A stretch of 57,720 nucleotides of DNA from Proteus faecis (GTDB lineage Bacteria > Pseudomonadota > Gammaproteobacteria > Enterobacterales > Enterobacteriaceae): assembly GCF_003144395.1 (NCBI RefSeq), contig NZ_PENZ01000002.1:1-57720 (forward strand), read 5' to 3'. The notes beneath the pieces are model-generated. The model did not search any database. It was not told the DNA's origin and saw nothing but the letters and a program-made list of their open reading frames with translations. Positions 29,769-40,687 of the stretch are shown here, piece by piece; position 1 is the stretch's first letter; each line of letters opens with the position of its first letter. Both the position numbers and the translations under genes were made by a program.

Positions 29769-30983
29769 TTAGTTATTTGATGAGTAAAATGTAGAAAGTG
29801 CACTATCAAAAGAGAGCAGGATCTCTTTTGAGTAACCAATGACCATGTACCAAGGTGTGATGATTTTCTCAAGATAAATACTAAATTTTATCAACTCTAA
29901 TGCATTGTTAATTTTATTAAAGTTAGTTATTGATGCTTCTATTTCTGTTAATATAGCCTGCCATACATATTCAATATGCTCTAAGGCCATATTTGTATCT
30001 TCAATAAACTGCTCAATTTCTGATAATTCAATATAAAGTGTATTTAAATGCAAAGATAAACCCGTGTAGATATCAATTTTCACATTGATTTTCTTTACTT
30101 TTTCAACAAGTTCATTTTTCTTTTTACGAATAGCTTCAGCTTTTGCACCAAATATTCCTCCCGTAATAATAACACCAATAATACCTATGGCGAGTCCTGT
30201 AAAAGCAAGACTAACATAGTGTTTATATTCATCTTTTAATCGTGTAATTTCCTCAATTAATAAATCCCGCTCTTCTATAAGAGAATTGCTATTGTCTGTA
30301 TAAAATTCATTAATAAATCGTTTTTTATTCAATATTTCATGATAGATAGAAGAGTGAGTGACATTTTGACTATCTTTTCCACCTATTATTTTACTTCTAA
30401 ATGTCGATAAGCTATCTTTTATTTTAATCGTTTTATTACGTTCATTCTCAATATCTTCTTTCATGCTTTCTAAAATATGAATAAGTTGTGTTGCAACTTC
30501 TTTATCTTGAGATTTATATTGGATTCTTTTTAACTCTTGTTCGGAGAGATCTTCAATAACAGAAGATATTTTTGTTAATAAAGGCATTTGATTAATAAAT
30601 GCAATGATATTTTCACCTGTAGAAGTAATTTCTCTGCCCATTATTTCTAAATCAATTGCTTGTTGCTTGATACTATATTCTATTTTATTCCAATCAAAAG
30701 CGTGCTCTCGTATTTTAATAAAAAGAGAGAGGATATTATCAGGCGAGAGTTGTGGTTCATTTATTTCATTGTAATGAATAAATTTGATGATATCATCTAT
30801 TTTGTAAGGAAGAGAAAGTGCTTTATTAATATAAGACTTTATTTTTATTAAATCATGAGAAGTAACAATACCCGGTAATCGTCCATCTTCAATATCTATA
30901 CCTAATATTAATCCCAAAGCAACCTTAGGAATATCGGACGTCTCAATTATTTTATCGACGTGCTCAAAGGTGGTTGTATCCAT
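29769..30983 (-). CDS. xaxA: Alpha-xenorhabdolysin-type binary toxin, subunit A (XaxA-like)
   Basis: The first component of the XaxAB-type binary pore-forming cytotoxin. At 404 residues it has the family-like N-terminal block GRLPGIVTSHDLIKIKSYI (residues 34-52). Long helices follow, and a strongly hydrophobic hairpin-like segment at about 257-280 (YVSLAFTGLAIGIIGVIITG) is followed by a cluster of lysines (KKKNELVEKVKK). This is the membrane-inserting head in alpha-PFTs of the ClyA/XaxA kind. There is no signal peptide, so release is presumably by lysis or an unknown route. GAGG lies five bases before the ATG. Base composition is much more AT-rich than in the flanking nuo and men genes, a sign of transfer. 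The family is known from Xenorhabdus, Photorhabdus, Yersinia and Proteus. Confidence 0.82.
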   Translation of the reverse strand: MDTTTFEHVDKIIETSDIPKVALGLILGIDIEDGRLPGIVTSHDLIKIKSYINKALSLPYKIDDIIKFIHYNEINEPQLSPDNILSLFIKIREHAFDWNKIEYSIKQQAIDLEIMGREITSTGENIIAFINQMPLLTKISSVIEDLSEQELKRIQYKSQDKEVATQLIHILESMKEDIENERNKTIKIKDSLSTFRSKIIGGKDSQNVTHSSIYHEILNKKRFINEFYTDNSNSLIEERDLLIEEITRLKDEYKHYVSLAFTGLAIGIIGVIITGGIFGAKAEAIRKKKNELVEKVKKINVKIDIYTGLSLHLNTLYIELSEIEQFIEDTNMALEHIEYVWQAILTEIEASITNFNKINNALELIKFSIYLEKIITPWYMVIGYSKEILLSFDSALSTFYSSNN

Positions 30984-31136
30984 ATAACCTCACTTATGTA
31001 TAAAAAATTTTTATCTTTACCACTTTATCTAATCAAGATTTGTTGATTGTTTTAGAAGTGCGAGTTAATGCATCTACTTTGTAACATAAAAAATACAAAA
31101 CTTTGATAAATGACAAAGGTTATAATTAATCAGTCC

Positions 31137-31164
31137 TTTGATAATTTGTATAGAGACGTATAAT
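31137..31164 (+). promoter_or_regulatory. Candidate sigma-70 promoter of menF
   Basis: TTTGAT (31137-31142), 16 bp spacer, perfect TATAAT (31159-31164), giving a start about 25 bases before the menF GTG. Confidence 0.5.
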
Positions 31165-31195
31165 CACCTTTTTAATTTTGTTGTGGGTATTGGTA

Positions 31196-32527
31196 GTGGA
31201 AAAGATTAATCCTGTGTTTTTGGCACTGTACGAAAAAGTGAAAAATATAAATCTGATAGCACAAGGTAATCTTTTACATTTGAAAGTCACCTTGCCATCA
31301 GAGGTTTCATTTTCATTGCTCTCTTGGCTCGCGGCACAGTCGTATTATCCTCAATTTTATTGGCAACATCGTGATGAGCATGAAGAAGTTGCTGCTTGTG
31401 GGCAGTTGCGTTGTTTTAATCATATTGAAGATGCTTGCCAATTTTTAGATTTACACCAGAGTGATGTAAATAGTGATGATGTGCGTATTTGGGGCTTAAA
31501 TGCATGGGATACCATTATTCCTGGTCGTATTGACAAAATAAAAGGCGATAATGCCTACCTTTTTTTGCCTCACATTGAGATTAGACGCCATCAACAACAG
31601 CTTTCTGTTCATCTAAATATGTTGGATGAGGGGGATAAACAAAATACATTAGATTTTCTGCAAACATTAAACCAAGCCGTAGAAATTGAACCGCTTTCTG
31701 TTTCTGTTACTCATGTCAATCACTCTTTAACACAAGCACAGTGGACTCACTATCTCAATATCGCCTTAGATGAAATTAGCCAAGGTTTATTTGAAAAAGT
31801 TGTCCCTGCAAGAGCAACGTGCTTAACATTGGATAATCCGCTTAAAGCGATCCAATTTATGAAGGCGAGTCGTGATGTTAATCATCATTGTTATCACTAT
31901 ATGCTGGCATTTTCACCTTCAGATGCATTTATGGGATCAACACCTGAAAGATTATATAAACGTGATGAGTTGATGCTTTATACAGAAGCGTTGGCTGGTA
32001 CTGTGGCGAGTTCTGATAACGAACAACAAGCCACTAAATTTGCAGACTGGCTGATGAATGATAAAAAGAATCAGCATGAAAACCTTGTTGTAGTAGATGA
32101 TATTTGTCAACGATTACAAGGCGGTGTCGAAGGTATTGATGTTTCACCCGCAGATGTTATCCGGTTGCGTAAAGTGCAACATCTTCGTCGTTATATACAT
32201 GGTAAATTAATTCACGCTGATGATATCGATTGCTTAAAACGATTACAGCCAACGGCCGCTGTATGTGGATTACCAAGAAGTGTTGCTCGTGCTTTTATTC
32301 GTAAACATGAACCTTTCGAGCGTCGTTGGTATGCGGGATCTGCGGGATATTTATCTCTTCCCCATGCGGAATTTGCTGTTAGTTTACGTTGCGGTGAGTT
32401 GCATGATGATGCCTTAACTTTATATGCTGGTGCTGGTGTTGTCGCAGGATCTGATCCCCTGCAAGAGTGGACTGAAATCGAAAATAAAGCAGCAGGTCTA
32501 CGAACATTGTTGGAAAAAGAGAGTTAA
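31196..32527 (+). CDS. menF: Isochorismate synthase MenF
   Basis: Converts chorismate to isochorismate, the committed step of menaquinone synthesis. The C-terminal chorismate-binding domain is intact: FEKVVPARAT, MGSTPERLYKRDELMLYTEALAGTV, LQPTAAVCGLPR, and YAGAGVVAGSDPLQEWTEIENKA. I chose the GTG at 31196 (443 residues) because the SWLA-YPQFYW block then falls at the E. coli position; in-frame TTGs at 31178-31190 lie farther out. The ribosome binding site is weak under any choice. In contrast to E. coli, where menF and menD are almost adjacent, 343 bp separate it from menD here. Confidence 0.9.
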   Translation: MEKINPVFLALYEKVKNINLIAQGNLLHLKVTLPSEVSFSLLSWLAAQSYYPQFYWQHRDEHEEVAACGQLRCFNHIEDACQFLDLHQSDVNSDDVRIWGLNAWDTIIPGRIDKIKGDNAYLFLPHIEIRRHQQQLSVHLNMLDEGDKQNTLDFLQTLNQAVEIEPLSVSVTHVNHSLTQAQWTHYLNIALDEISQGLFEKVVPARATCLTLDNPLKAIQFMKASRDVNHHCYHYMLAFSPSDAFMGSTPERLYKRDELMLYTEALAGTVASSDNEQQATKFADWLMNDKKNQHENLVVVDDICQRLQGGVEGIDVSPADVIRLRKVQHLRRYIHGKLIHADDIDCLKRLQPTAAVCGLPRSVARAFIRKHEPFERRWYAGSAGYLSLPHAEFAVSLRCGELHDDALTLYAGAGVVAGSDPLQEWTEIENKAAGLRTLLEKES

Positions 32528-32870
32528 TTCTTACAGATAATCTCAGTTTAAATAACATTAGTGTAGTCATCAAATTTGATGAGTAGTTTTTTATGTCAAT
32601 TATTTAGTGCTACTCTTTAAATAACCATTGCTAATTGTTAATTAATTGATGCTATCCTTTAGAGTACTAACGCTATTTATTCCTATTCTTAACGATAAAA
32701 AAGAGCTCATTGAAAATAGAGTGGATGATTAGCCTAAATAATGCACTTTTTGAGTGTTTTTTTAACGATTTATTTAACGAAAACTTCTGTTCATTGAACT
32801 AGGCTAAGGAAAAGTATTTAGTAACAGATATTATAATAGCAATTGCAGGTTTTCGTTGTTGGGATAATCA
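32528..32870 (+). other. 343 bp gap between menF and menD
   Basis: No gene supported. It contains a perfect CATCAAATTTGATG palindrome (about 32567-32582) followed by a T-run, possibly ending menF. A short CACT/AGTG stem with T-run lies near 32745-32765, and a TATAAT (32832-32837) could be the -10 of menD. The menDHBCE genes therefore probably have their own promoter. Confidence 0.5.
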
Positions 32871-34565
32871 ATGTCTAATAGTTCGTTTAATCGCCAATGG
32901 GCTAAAGTTATACTCGAAACTTTGACTCGTCATGGCTTGCGCCATATCTGTATTGCTCCCGGATCTCGTTCGACCCCTTTAACACTTGCGGCGGCAGCTA
33001 ATCAAAAATTAGTTTGCCATACGCATTTTGATGAGCGTGGACTTGGGCATTTAGCTTTAGGGTTAGCAAAAGCAACCAAAGAACCCGTTGCGGTGATTGT
33101 CACTTCGGGAACAGCCGTTGCGAATTTATACCCAGCCTTGATTGAAGCGGGATTAACGGGTGAACGAGTTATCTTTTTAACCGCAGATAGGCCACCTGAA
33201 TTGATTGATTGTGGTGCAAACCAAGCTATCCGACAGCAAGGTATTTTTGCAACGCACCCTTCACAAACCCTCTCTTTACCAAGACCAACAGCTGATATTT
33301 CCGCGAGTTGGTTAGTTTCTACTCTTGATAATGCCATGAATACGTTGGTTCATGGTGCATTACATATCAATTGTCCTTTTGCAGAACCTTTATATGGTAA
33401 TGATATTGAAACATCGACACCATGGACGGATGCTTTAGGAGATTGGTGGCAAAGTGATAAACCGTGGTTACAAGAAACACTTGTTACATCTGCTGCAATG
33501 CATCCACTGTGGAATATATTACGTCAGAAAAAAGGGGTGGTTGTTGCAGGGCGCATTACGTCAGAAGAAGGGAGGGAAGTTGCAAAATGGGCTTCGCAAC
33601 TAGGTTGGCCTTTATTGGGGGATGTGTTATCTCAAACAGGGCAACCACTACCTTGTGCCGATTTATGGTTGAATAACCCTCAAATAACATCAGAATTAAA
33701 TCAAGCTGAGATAGTTATTCAATTTGGTTCAAGCTTAACCGGTAAACGCTTATTACAATGGCAAGTAGGATGTGCACCAAAAACGTATTGGATTATTGAT
33801 CCTATTCCGGGACGTTTAGATCCTGGTCATCATCAAGGTGAGAAATTTACATTACCACCAATGCAATGGTTAACGGCACATCCAGCGGTCGATAATTCAC
33901 CTTGGACTAATGTATTAACTCATATAGCCAAACAAACTTATCAGAAAGTCAGTGAAGTAACCGATTATTTTGGTGAAGCACAGGTTGCTCACCAATTAGA
34001 TAAATTACTGCCTAATGATGGGCAATTATTTGTTGGCAATAGCCTAATAGTACGATTAATCGATGCATTTGCTCAGTTACCACAAGGGTATCCTGTGATG
34101 AGCAATCGAGGCGCAAGTGGTATTGATGGCTTAATTTCAACATCTGCAGGTGTTCATCGTGCGACAGAAAAGCCAACGTTAACAATAATAGGTGATTTAT
34201 CTGCGCTGTATGATTTAAATAGTTTAGCGTTACATCAACAAGTTTATGCACCTAATGTTATTATTGTAGTGAATAATAATGGCGGGCAAATATTTTCAAT
34301 GCTACCCACGCCAGAGGCAGAGCGAGAACGCTTTTACTGTATGCCTCATTCACTAAATTTTAAACACGCGGCAGCAATGTTTGGTTTGCATTATGTCTCA
34401 CCAACAAGTTGGGATGCACTGTTAACGACTGTTCAGAAATGCTGGGCAGGGGCGCCAACAACGACATTAATTGAGTTAATTGTTGATGATACTGATGGTG
34501 CAAAAACATTAAATCAGCTGGTAAAACAGGTAACATCTCATGACTTTAGCATGTCAGCGATATAA
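32871..34565 (+). CDS. menD: 2-succinyl-5-enolpyruvyl-6-hydroxy-3-cyclohexene-1-carboxylate synthase
   Basis: A ThDP-dependent enzyme that joins isochorismate with 2-oxoglutarate to give SEPHCHC in menaquinone synthesis. N-terminal Pyr domain: [16 protein letters not shown] and the activating glutamate in [16 protein letters not shown]-terminal PP domain: [20 protein letters not shown] and the [12 protein letters not shown] ... [12 protein letters not shown] magnesium/ThDP site. The 564 residues compare with 556 in E. coli. GGGA precedes the ATG. The 3' end overlaps menH by 26 bases. Confidence 0.96.
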   Translation: MSNSSFNRQWAKVILETLTRHGLRHICIAPGSRSTPLTLAAAANQKLVCHTHFDERGLGHLALGLAKATKEPVAVIVTSGTAVANLYPALIEAGLTGERVIFLTADRPPELIDCGANQAIRQQGIFATHPSQTLSLPRPTADISASWLVSTLDNAMNTLVHGALHINCPFAEPLYGNDIETSTPWTDALGDWWQSDKPWLQETLVTSAAMHPLWNILRQKKGVVVAGRITSEEGREVAKWASQLGWPLLGDVLSQTGQPLPCADLWLNNPQITSELNQAEIVIQFGSSLTGKRLLQWQVGCAPKTYWIIDPIPGRLDPGHHQGEKFTLPPMQWLTAHPAVDNSPWTNVLTHIAKQTYQKVSEVTDYFGEAQVAHQLDKLLPNDGQLFVGNSLIVRLIDAFAQLPQGYPVMSNRGASGIDGLISTSAGVHRATEKPTLTIIGDLSALYDLNSLALHQQVYAPNVIIVVNNNGGQIFSMLPTPEAERERFYCMPHSLNFKHAAAMFGLHYVSPTSWDALLTTVQKCWAGAPTTTLIELIVDDTDGAKTLNQLVKQVTSHDFSMSAI

Positions 34566-35307
34566 TACCCATAATGAAGGGCCTTGGTTAGTTTGGTTGC
34601 ATGGGCTATTAGGTGAGGGGCGTGAATGGGAGCCTGTCATTCAGGCTTGTCATGAGTATCCATCACTGGTGATTGATTTGCCTCGTCATGGTGGTTCTGC
34701 TGCTATCAGCGTGAAAAATTTTGTTGAAGTGAGTACATTACTGACGGAGACACTTAAAGAGCAAGGTATTGACCACTATTGGTTAATTGGCTATTCGTTA
34801 GGCGGCAGAATTTCGATGTACCATGCGTGTTTTGGTAATACTACGGGATTAATGGGGTTGATTGTAGAAGGTGGAAATCCGGGGTTATCTGATGCAACAG
34901 AAAGACAAAATCGCATTGCGCATGATAAACGCTGGGCTGAACGTTTTCGTAATGAACCTATTAGTGATGTTTTAGCACTATGGTACCAACAACCCGTCTT
35001 TGCTGATTTAAGTGATGAAAAACGTCAATTACTGATTGAGAAGCGTCGCGGTAATAGCGGGTTGTGCATTGCAGAAAGCCTTGAGACGCTTTCTTTGGGT
35101 TATCAACCGTGGTTGGTGACTGAATTACAGCAACTTACATTGCCGTTTATTTGGCTTTGTGGTGAAAAAGATAATAAATTTCAATCTATTGCGCAGCAGT
35201 ATTCGCTGCCATTAACGACTATCCCGCATGCTGGTCATAATGCCCATCAGGCACAGCCTGTTGCTTATGCTGCGGTGATAAATCATGTTTTATCCCTCTT
35301 TGGTTAA
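34540..35307 (+). CDS. menH: SHCHC synthase MenH
   Basis: An alpha/beta-hydrolase-fold enzyme that eliminates pyruvate from SEPHCHC to give SHCHC. The nucleophile-elbow serine is in [11 protein letters not shown], the oxyanion region in [12 protein letters not shown], and the triad histidine in PHAGHNAHQ, with the Asp in GEKDNKF. The 255 residues match the family (E. coli 252). The start lies inside menD (26 bp overlap), implying coupled translation; menB begins 12 bases after its stop. Confidence 0.94.
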   Translation: MTLACQRYNTHNEGPWLVWLHGLLGEGREWEPVIQACHEYPSLVIDLPRHGGSAAISVKNFVEVSTLLTETLKEQGIDHYWLIGYSLGGRISMYHACFGNTTGLMGLIVEGGNPGLSDATERQNRIAHDKRWAERFRNEPISDVLALWYQQPVFADLSDEKRQLLIEKRRGNSGLCIAESLETLSLGYQPWLVTELQQLTLPFIWLCGEKDNKFQSIAQQYSLPLTTIPHAGHNAHQAQPVAYAAVINHVLSLFG

Positions 35308-35319
35308 AGGAACCTAATT

Positions 35320-36177
35320 ATGCTTTACCCGAGCGAAGAAAAATTATATGCACCGATTGAATGGCAGGATTGCTCTGAAGGTTTTGAAGATATCCTCTAT
35401 CATAAATCAGTCGATGGCATTGCAAAAATTACGATTAACCGCCCGCAAGTGCGTAATGCTTTCCGTCCTTTGACAGTGAAAGAGATGATCCAAGCATTAG
35501 CTGATGCACGCTATGATGACACTATTGGTACGATCATTTTAACAGGTGCGGGTGAGAAAGCATTCTGCGCTGGTGGTGACCAAAAAATTCGTGGTGACTA
35601 CGGCGGATATCGTGATGAGAGCGGTACACATCATCTAAACGTGTTGGATTTCCAACGTCAAATCCGTACTTGTCCGAAACCTGTTGTAGCAATGGTAGCG
35701 GGTTATTCTATCGGTGGCGGTCATGTACTTCATATGATGTGTGACTTAACTATCGCTGCTGAAAACGCTATTTTTGGTCAAACTGGCCCTAAAGTAGGTT
35801 CTTTCGATGGTGGTTGGGGCGCATCTTATATGGCGCGTATTGTTGGTCAAAAGAAAGCACGCGAAATTTGGTTCTTATGTCGTCAATATGATGCAAAAGA
35901 AGCATTAGAAATGGGTTTAGTTAATACCGTTGTCCCTTATGCAGATCTTGAAAAAGAAACCGTGCGCTGGTGTCGTGAAATGTTGGAAAACAGTCCAATG
36001 GCATTACGTTGTTTGAAAGCCGCATTAAACGCAGACTGCGATGGTCAAGCGGGTCTTCAAGAATTAGCGGGTAATGCAACTATGCTGTTCTATATGACTG
36101 ATGAAGGTCAAGAAGGCCGCAATGCCTTTAATGAAAAACGTCAACCTGATTTCACTCGATTTAAACGTAATCCATAA
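35320..36177 (+). CDS. menB: 1,4-dihydroxy-2-naphthoyl-CoA synthase
   Basis: A crotonase-fold enzyme closing the naphthoate ring of o-succinylbenzoyl-CoA. The 285 residues (E. coli 285) include the substrate loop [15 protein letters not shown], the bicarbonate-binding [15 protein letters not shown] region and the [22 protein letters not shown] block with the catalytic Asp/Tyr region downstream. AAGGAACC precedes the ATG. The stop overlaps the menC start (TAATG). Confidence 0.97.
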   Translation: MLYPSEEKLYAPIEWQDCSEGFEDILYHKSVDGIAKITINRPQVRNAFRPLTVKEMIQALADARYDDTIGTIILTGAGEKAFCAGGDQKIRGDYGGYRDESGTHHLNVLDFQRQIRTCPKPVVAMVAGYSIGGGHVLHMMCDLTIAAENAIFGQTGPKVGSFDGGWGASYMARIVGQKKAREIWFLCRQYDAKEALEMGLVNTVVPYADLEKETVRWCREMLENSPMALRCLKAALNADCDGQAGLQELAGNATMLFYMTDEGQEGRNAFNEKRQPDFTRFKRNP

Positions 36178-37148
36178 TGCGAAACGCCAAACTCTATTCA
36201 TTCAGCCTACCTGTAGATGCAGGCGTTGTTCTGCGCTATCAAAGGTTAAAAACGCGTGATGGTTTTCTTGTCTGTTTAGAGCAAAATGGCAAGCAAGGAT
36301 GGGGTGAAATTTCACCTCTTCCTGAGTTTAGCCGTGAAACTTTAGAACAAGCACAAGAAGCTGCACAATCTTGGTTAACAGCTTGGTGTGCGGGTGAAAA
36401 CCCAGTTCATAGTGAACTACCAAGTGTGGCTTTTGGTATTAGCTGTGCATTAGCAGAGCTTGATGAGACGTTGCCCCAAGACGCGAATTATCGTGCTGCA
36501 CCTTTGTGTAATGGCGATCCTGATGATTTGATTTTAAGCCTTAATGATATGGAAGGTGAAAAGGTCGCTAAAATCAAAGTGGGCTTATATGAAGCTGTGC
36601 GTGATGGGATCGTCGTTAATCTGTTATTAGAAGCTATTCCTGACTTAAAACTCAGACTCGATGCCAATCGAAGTTGGACGCCGGCAAAAGCAGAAGGCTT
36701 TGCGAAGTATGTAAATCCTGCGTGGCGAGATCGCATTGCATTCTTAGAAGAGCCTTGTAAAACCCCAGAAGAGTCACTGGCTTTTTCTCAAGCAACAGGA
36801 ATTAATATTGCTTGGGATGAAACTGTGCGTGATGACGGTTTTGAAGTAAAACCACAATCTGGTGTGACAACGATTGTTATCAAACCTACGCTAGTGGGGA
36901 GTCTTGAACGCTGTCAAATGCTTGTTGAACAAGCGCATGCGTTAGGACTAGATGCCATTATTAGTTCAAGCATTGAAAGTAGTTTTGGGCTCACTCAATT
37001 AGCAAGAATTGCACAATGGTTAACACCTAATAGCATTCCAGGACTCGATACTGTTGATTTAATTAAACAACAACTTATTCGTCCTTGGCCAAATGTGGAT
37101 ATTCCACTTATCTCTCTTGAACAGCTAGAGACAGTATGGCAACAGTAG
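36177..37148 (+). CDS. menC: o-Succinylbenzoate synthase
   Basis: An enolase-superfamily dehydratase making o-succinylbenzoate from SHCHC. Catalytic and metal residues are visible: the KIKVGL lysine, RLDANRSW aspartate, FLEEPC glutamate, AWDETV aspartate and the second-base lysine in [11 protein letters not shown]. The 323 residues match the family (E. coli 320). Its 3' end overlaps menE by 13 bases. Confidence 0.95.
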   Translation: MRNAKLYSFSLPVDAGVVLRYQRLKTRDGFLVCLEQNGKQGWGEISPLPEFSRETLEQAQEAAQSWLTAWCAGENPVHSELPSVAFGISCALAELDETLPQDANYRAAPLCNGDPDDLILSLNDMEGEKVAKIKVGLYEAVRDGIVVNLLLEAIPDLKLRLDANRSWTPAKAEGFAKYVNPAWRDRIAFLEEPCKTPEESLAFSQATGINIAWDETVRDDGFEVKPQSGVTTIVIKPTLVGSLERCQMLVEQAHALGLDAIISSSIESSFGLTQLARIAQWLTPNSIPGLDTVDLIKQQLIRPWPNVDIPLISLEQLETVWQQ

Positions 37149-38563
37149 TTCCATTTAAACAATGGCCGTGGCATCACTGGGCACAATTATACCCAAATGA
37201 AACGGCCATCATTTCAGGTGTTTCATCAATTACATGGCAACAACTAAGTTGTCATATTAATCACTTAGCTGATAATTTTATGAAACAAGGGGTTGATACA
37301 CAAAGCACCGTGTTGCTACGTGGAAAAAATCACCTCAATCTTGTTTTTGCATTACTCGCAGCTTTTCAATGTGGTGCTAAGGTTTTACCTTTAAATCCAC
37401 AGCTTCCAAAATCTTTACTTGATGAATTATTACCTCACTTATGTATTGATTTTTATGCCGATTTGAGTGGCTCACCGCTAGATTTGAAAGTGACATTGCT
37501 TGATCTTAGCGGTATTGAGCTAGATAACACGCCACATCAATATAAAACTCAAAGAGTAAATGATGTCTTATGGGAACCATCTCGTATGGCAACACTTATT
37601 TTGACATCGGGATCATCAGGTTTACCCAAAGCGGCGGTACACACCTTTGATGCTCATCTTTGTAGTGCAATGGGTGTTTTGTCGTTAATGCCTTTGGAAA
37701 AAGGTGATAGCTGGTTACTTTCTTTGCCTCTTTTTCATGTATCAGGGCAAGGTATACTTTGGCGCTGGTTATTACGCGGAGCAACGCTGGTGGTACGTGA
37801 AATGCACCCATTTGTGGATGCATTGCAAGGTTGTACTCATGCCTCTTTAGTGCCCACACAACTATGGCGCTTCTTACAAAATAGAGCGCAGCAAGATAAT
37901 CAACAATCTATTACCTTAAAATCTGTTTTATTAGGGGGAGCGATGATCCCTATTGAGCTAACGCAAGAAGCAGAACATTGGGGTATTCAATGCTGGTGTG
38001 GTTATGGCATGACGGAAATGGCATCGACGGTTTGTGCAAAGCGTGCTGATGGTAAAGCAGGGGTAGGGCTTCCGCTAAAAGGCAAAAATGTTAGGTTAGT
38101 CAATGATGAACTTCAGATAATGTCTGATAGCGTTGCTTTAGGTTATTGGTTTGATGGTAAATTAAAACCGTTATCACTTACAGCTGATGGATGGTATTCA
38201 ACGCGAGACAAAGGCGGTTTTATTGCTGATGAATGGTGTGTTTTAGGGCGATTAGATAATCTTTTTTTTAGTGCAGGTGAAGGTATTCAGCCAGAAGATA
38301 TTGAGAAAATACTCAATACACACCCTAATGTAAGCCAATCTTTTGTTGTTCCTATCGATGATATGGAGTTTGGACAACGGCCTGTTGCGGTTGTAGATAC
38401 CGATCTTGAAACAATTAATCAGTTACCACAATGGTATCACTCTCAATTAGCCGGATTTCAACGTCCTGTTGCTTGTTTACAACTCCCAGAAAGTCTTAAA
38501 AATGGCGGAATTAAAATCTCTCGCAAGCAAGTGCAAGAGTGGGTGAAAACACAATTAGGGTAA
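37136..38563 (+). CDS. menE: o-Succinylbenzoate-CoA ligase
   Basis: An ANL-superfamily adenylating enzyme converting o-succinylbenzoate to its CoA thioester. The phosphate loop [16 protein letters not shown] is at about residues 155-170. The A5 motif [11 protein letters not shown], the [25 protein letters not shown]7-A8 hinge and the C-terminal [11 protein letters not shown] lysine are all present. The 475 residues are somewhat longer than E. coli (451). Last gene of the men cluster. Confidence 0.95.
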   Translation: MATVVPFKQWPWHHWAQLYPNETAIISGVSSITWQQLSCHINHLADNFMKQGVDTQSTVLLRGKNHLNLVFALLAAFQCGAKVLPLNPQLPKSLLDELLPHLCIDFYADLSGSPLDLKVTLLDLSGIELDNTPHQYKTQRVNDVLWEPSRMATLILTSGSSGLPKAAVHTFDAHLCSAMGVLSLMPLEKGDSWLLSLPLFHVSGQGILWRWLLRGATLVVREMHPFVDALQGCTHASLVPTQLWRFLQNRAQQDNQQSITLKSVLLGGAMIPIELTQEAEHWGIQCWCGYGMTEMASTVCAKRADGKAGVGLPLKGKNVRLVNDELQIMSDSVALGYWFDGKLKPLSLTADGWYSTRDKGGFIADEWCVLGRLDNLFFSAGEGIQPEDIEKILNTHPNVSQSFVVPIDDMEFGQRPVAVVDTDLETINQLPQWYHSQLAGFQRPVACLQLPESLKNGGIKISRKQVQEWVKTQLG

Positions 38564-38948
38564 GATATTATTCTTATCAGTAACATTTTATAGATAATAT
38601 TGTTAGTCTAATCAACAATACCATTTATTAGATAAAGTAGTTGAATTATTTATATTTGTGTTTTTTTAAATATTATTAATCCAAAATTAGTTCAGTCGTT
38701 TGCGAGGAGTAAGAATGAGTTAACGTTGGGTTATGAAAATAATAAAACAATTATTAAGATGGTAACTACAAAAAATTCAAATACGCCTAGCTTGGTGATT
38801 AATATTTCAGGCCAATTTAGTTACGAAGAGCTTCTTTGTTAATAATAAAAAAATTAATTTAATGATAAAGAAAACCTCCTAATTACCAATTTATTAATAA
38901 CTAGGAGGTTTGTTTTGCCGAGTTGCTCACAAGGCTTTTTATTATTTG
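38564..38948. other. 385 bp gap between menE and katA with a possible gene remnant
   Basis: No complete gene supported. On the plus strand a good Shine-Dalgarno (GAGGAG, 38704-38709) precedes ATG AGT TAA at 38715, a two-codon frame. Farther on, 38759-38842 encodes 27 residues (MVTTKNSNTPSLVINISGQF...). A TATTGTT/AACAATA stem lies near 38599-38619. The katA terminator is at 38872-38909. The region may be a decayed gene; the evidence is thin. Confidence 0.35.
38872..38909 (-). terminator. Terminator of katA
   Basis: Stem AACCTCCTA (38873-38881) with TAGGAGGTT (38901-38909). On the minus strand it is followed by TTTTCTTTATC, 40 bp past the katA stop. Confidence 0.8.
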
Positions 38949-40403
38949 TTACTTAGTGTCTTTTTTTGCTAACGCTTTTATTGCTTTTTCAACGCCTGCG
39001 CCATATTCAGGATGGACTTTCTTAAATAGGGCAATTTGACGTTTTTGTGTATCTTTACTTGCCTGTACTAATTCACCTGCGATACGAGCAAACATACGTT
39101 GATGCTCTTCATCACTCAGTAATTCATAAAGTGCACGAGGCTGACTGAAATAATCTTCATCTTCACGATGATTCCAGTGATCTGCTGCACCTTCAATAGA
39201 TAATGGTGGTTCTTTAAAGTTAGGTTGTTCTTGGAACATGCCGCCATTATTTGGCTCGTAAGTAATACCACTACCACTATTACCATCAACGCGCATTGCA
39301 CCATCACGATGATAATTATGGAATGGGCATTTCGGCGCATTCACTGGGATTTGGTGATGATTAACACCTAAACGATAACGGTGTGCATCACCATAAGAGA
39401 ATAGGCGACCTTGTAACATCTTATCTGGTGAGAAACCAATACCAGGAACAATGTTAGCGGGGCTAAATGCCGCTTGCTCTACATCAGAGAAATAGTTTTC
39501 AGGGTTACGATTTAATTCGAAATAGCCTACATCGATTAATGGGTAATCAGCATGAGGCCAAACTTTAGTTAAATCAAAAGGATTATAAGGGACTTTTGAC
39601 GCTTCTTTTTCTGGCATTACTTGGATTTGTAAATTCCAGCGAGGGAAATCACCACGTTCAATCGCATCAAATAAATCACGTTGTGAGCTTTCTCTATCTT
39701 TACCGACTAACGCTTCTGCTTCATCATCCATCAGGTTTTTAATGCCCTGCTGGCAACGAAAGTGAAATTTAACCCAAAAACGCTCATTATCTTTATTAAT
39801 AAAGCTATAAGTATGGCTACCAAAACCGTGAATAAAACGATAGCTTTGTGGTAAACCACGATCGCTCATATCAATGGTTAATTGGTGTAATGATTCTGGT
39901 AAATGAGAAAAGAAATCCCATTTGTATGCCATATTGCGTAGGTTAGTTTTAGGATCACGTTTTACAATGTGGTTTAAATCTGGAAATTTTAGAGCATCAC
40001 GAAGGTAGAAAACAGGGGTGTTGTTACCCACCATATCCCAGTTACCTTCTTCAGTATAAAATTTTAACGCAAAACCACGAATATCACGTTCGGCGTCTGC
40101 GGCACCTCTTTCACCAGCCACTGTTGAGAAGCGGGCAAACATTTCTGTTTTTTTACCCACTTTAGAGAAAATTTTAGCACGAGTATATTTTGTAATATCG
40201 TGAGTGACTTTAAATGTACCAAAAGCACCAGAGCCTTTTGCGTGCATACGTCTTTCTGGGATAACTTCACGATCAAAGTGAGCTAGTTTTTCTAAAAACC
40301 AGACATCTTGAAGTAACATCGGACCACGAGGGCCTGCTGTCATCGAGTTATTATTGTCTACGACAGGTGCGCCTGACGCCGTTGTTAGCTTTTTCTTTTC
40401 CAT
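38949..40403 (-). CDS. katA: Monofunctional haem catalase KatA
   Basis: Breaks down hydrogen peroxide to water and oxygen in the cytoplasm. This is a clade III small-subunit catalase almost identical to the P. mirabilis catalase (PMC): 484 residues, distal His54 in [10 protein letters not shown] preceded by Met53, which is a methionine sulfone in PMC. The distal Asn is in MVGNNTPVF and the proximal haem-ligand Tyr in [15 protein letters not shown] chose the ATG at 40403 with GGAG seven bases upstream; a GTG one codon earlier is in frame. It is absent from this place in E. coli. From memory it differs from PMC at scattered positions, hinting at a different Proteus species. Confidence 0.97.
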   Translation of the reverse strand: MEKKKLTTASGAPVVDNNNSMTAGPRGPMLLQDVWFLEKLAHFDREVIPERRMHAKGSGAFGTFKVTHDITKYTRAKIFSKVGKKTEMFARFSTVAGERGAADAERDIRGFALKFYTEEGNWDMVGNNTPVFYLRDALKFPDLNHIVKRDPKTNLRNMAYKWDFFSHLPESLHQLTIDMSDRGLPQSYRFIHGFGSHTYSFINKDNERFWVKFHFRCQQGIKNLMDDEAEALVGKDRESSQRDLFDAIERGDFPRWNLQIQVMPEKEASKVPYNPFDLTKVWPHADYPLIDVGYFELNRNPENYFSDVEQAAFSPANIVPGIGFSPDKMLQGRLFSYGDAHRYRLGVNHHQIPVNAPKCPFHNYHRDGAMRVDGNSGSGITYEPNNGGMFQEQPNFKEPPLSIEGAADHWNHREDEDYFSQPRALYELLSDEEHQRMFARIAGELVQASKDTQKRQIALFKKVHPEYGAGVEKAIKALAKKDTK

Positions 40404-40687
40404 CACATATCTCCAGTTTATGAAATAGTAAACGTTCTAAAAAAACAGCACGTGTGAATAAAACGAAGCGAACAGCCTTATACTTATTATGGTTAATATT
40501 GACTGTATTTCCACTTTAACAATATTGAACTCATTAATAAAACCAATTAGACCAATAACATTGATAGACGTAACTTATTTACATAGATTGATAATTCTAC
40601 AGATTATCTTTCAATTTTGACTCAAGTTGTTTAATAAATTTATTGTATAATTATATATTAGGACAATTATTTGCTGGGGTAATTACA

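Noticed and set aside
40404-40642. OxyR site upstream of katA
   Set aside because: ATAG and CTAT half-sites are present but not in the spacing of the OxyR consensus, so I do not call a site.
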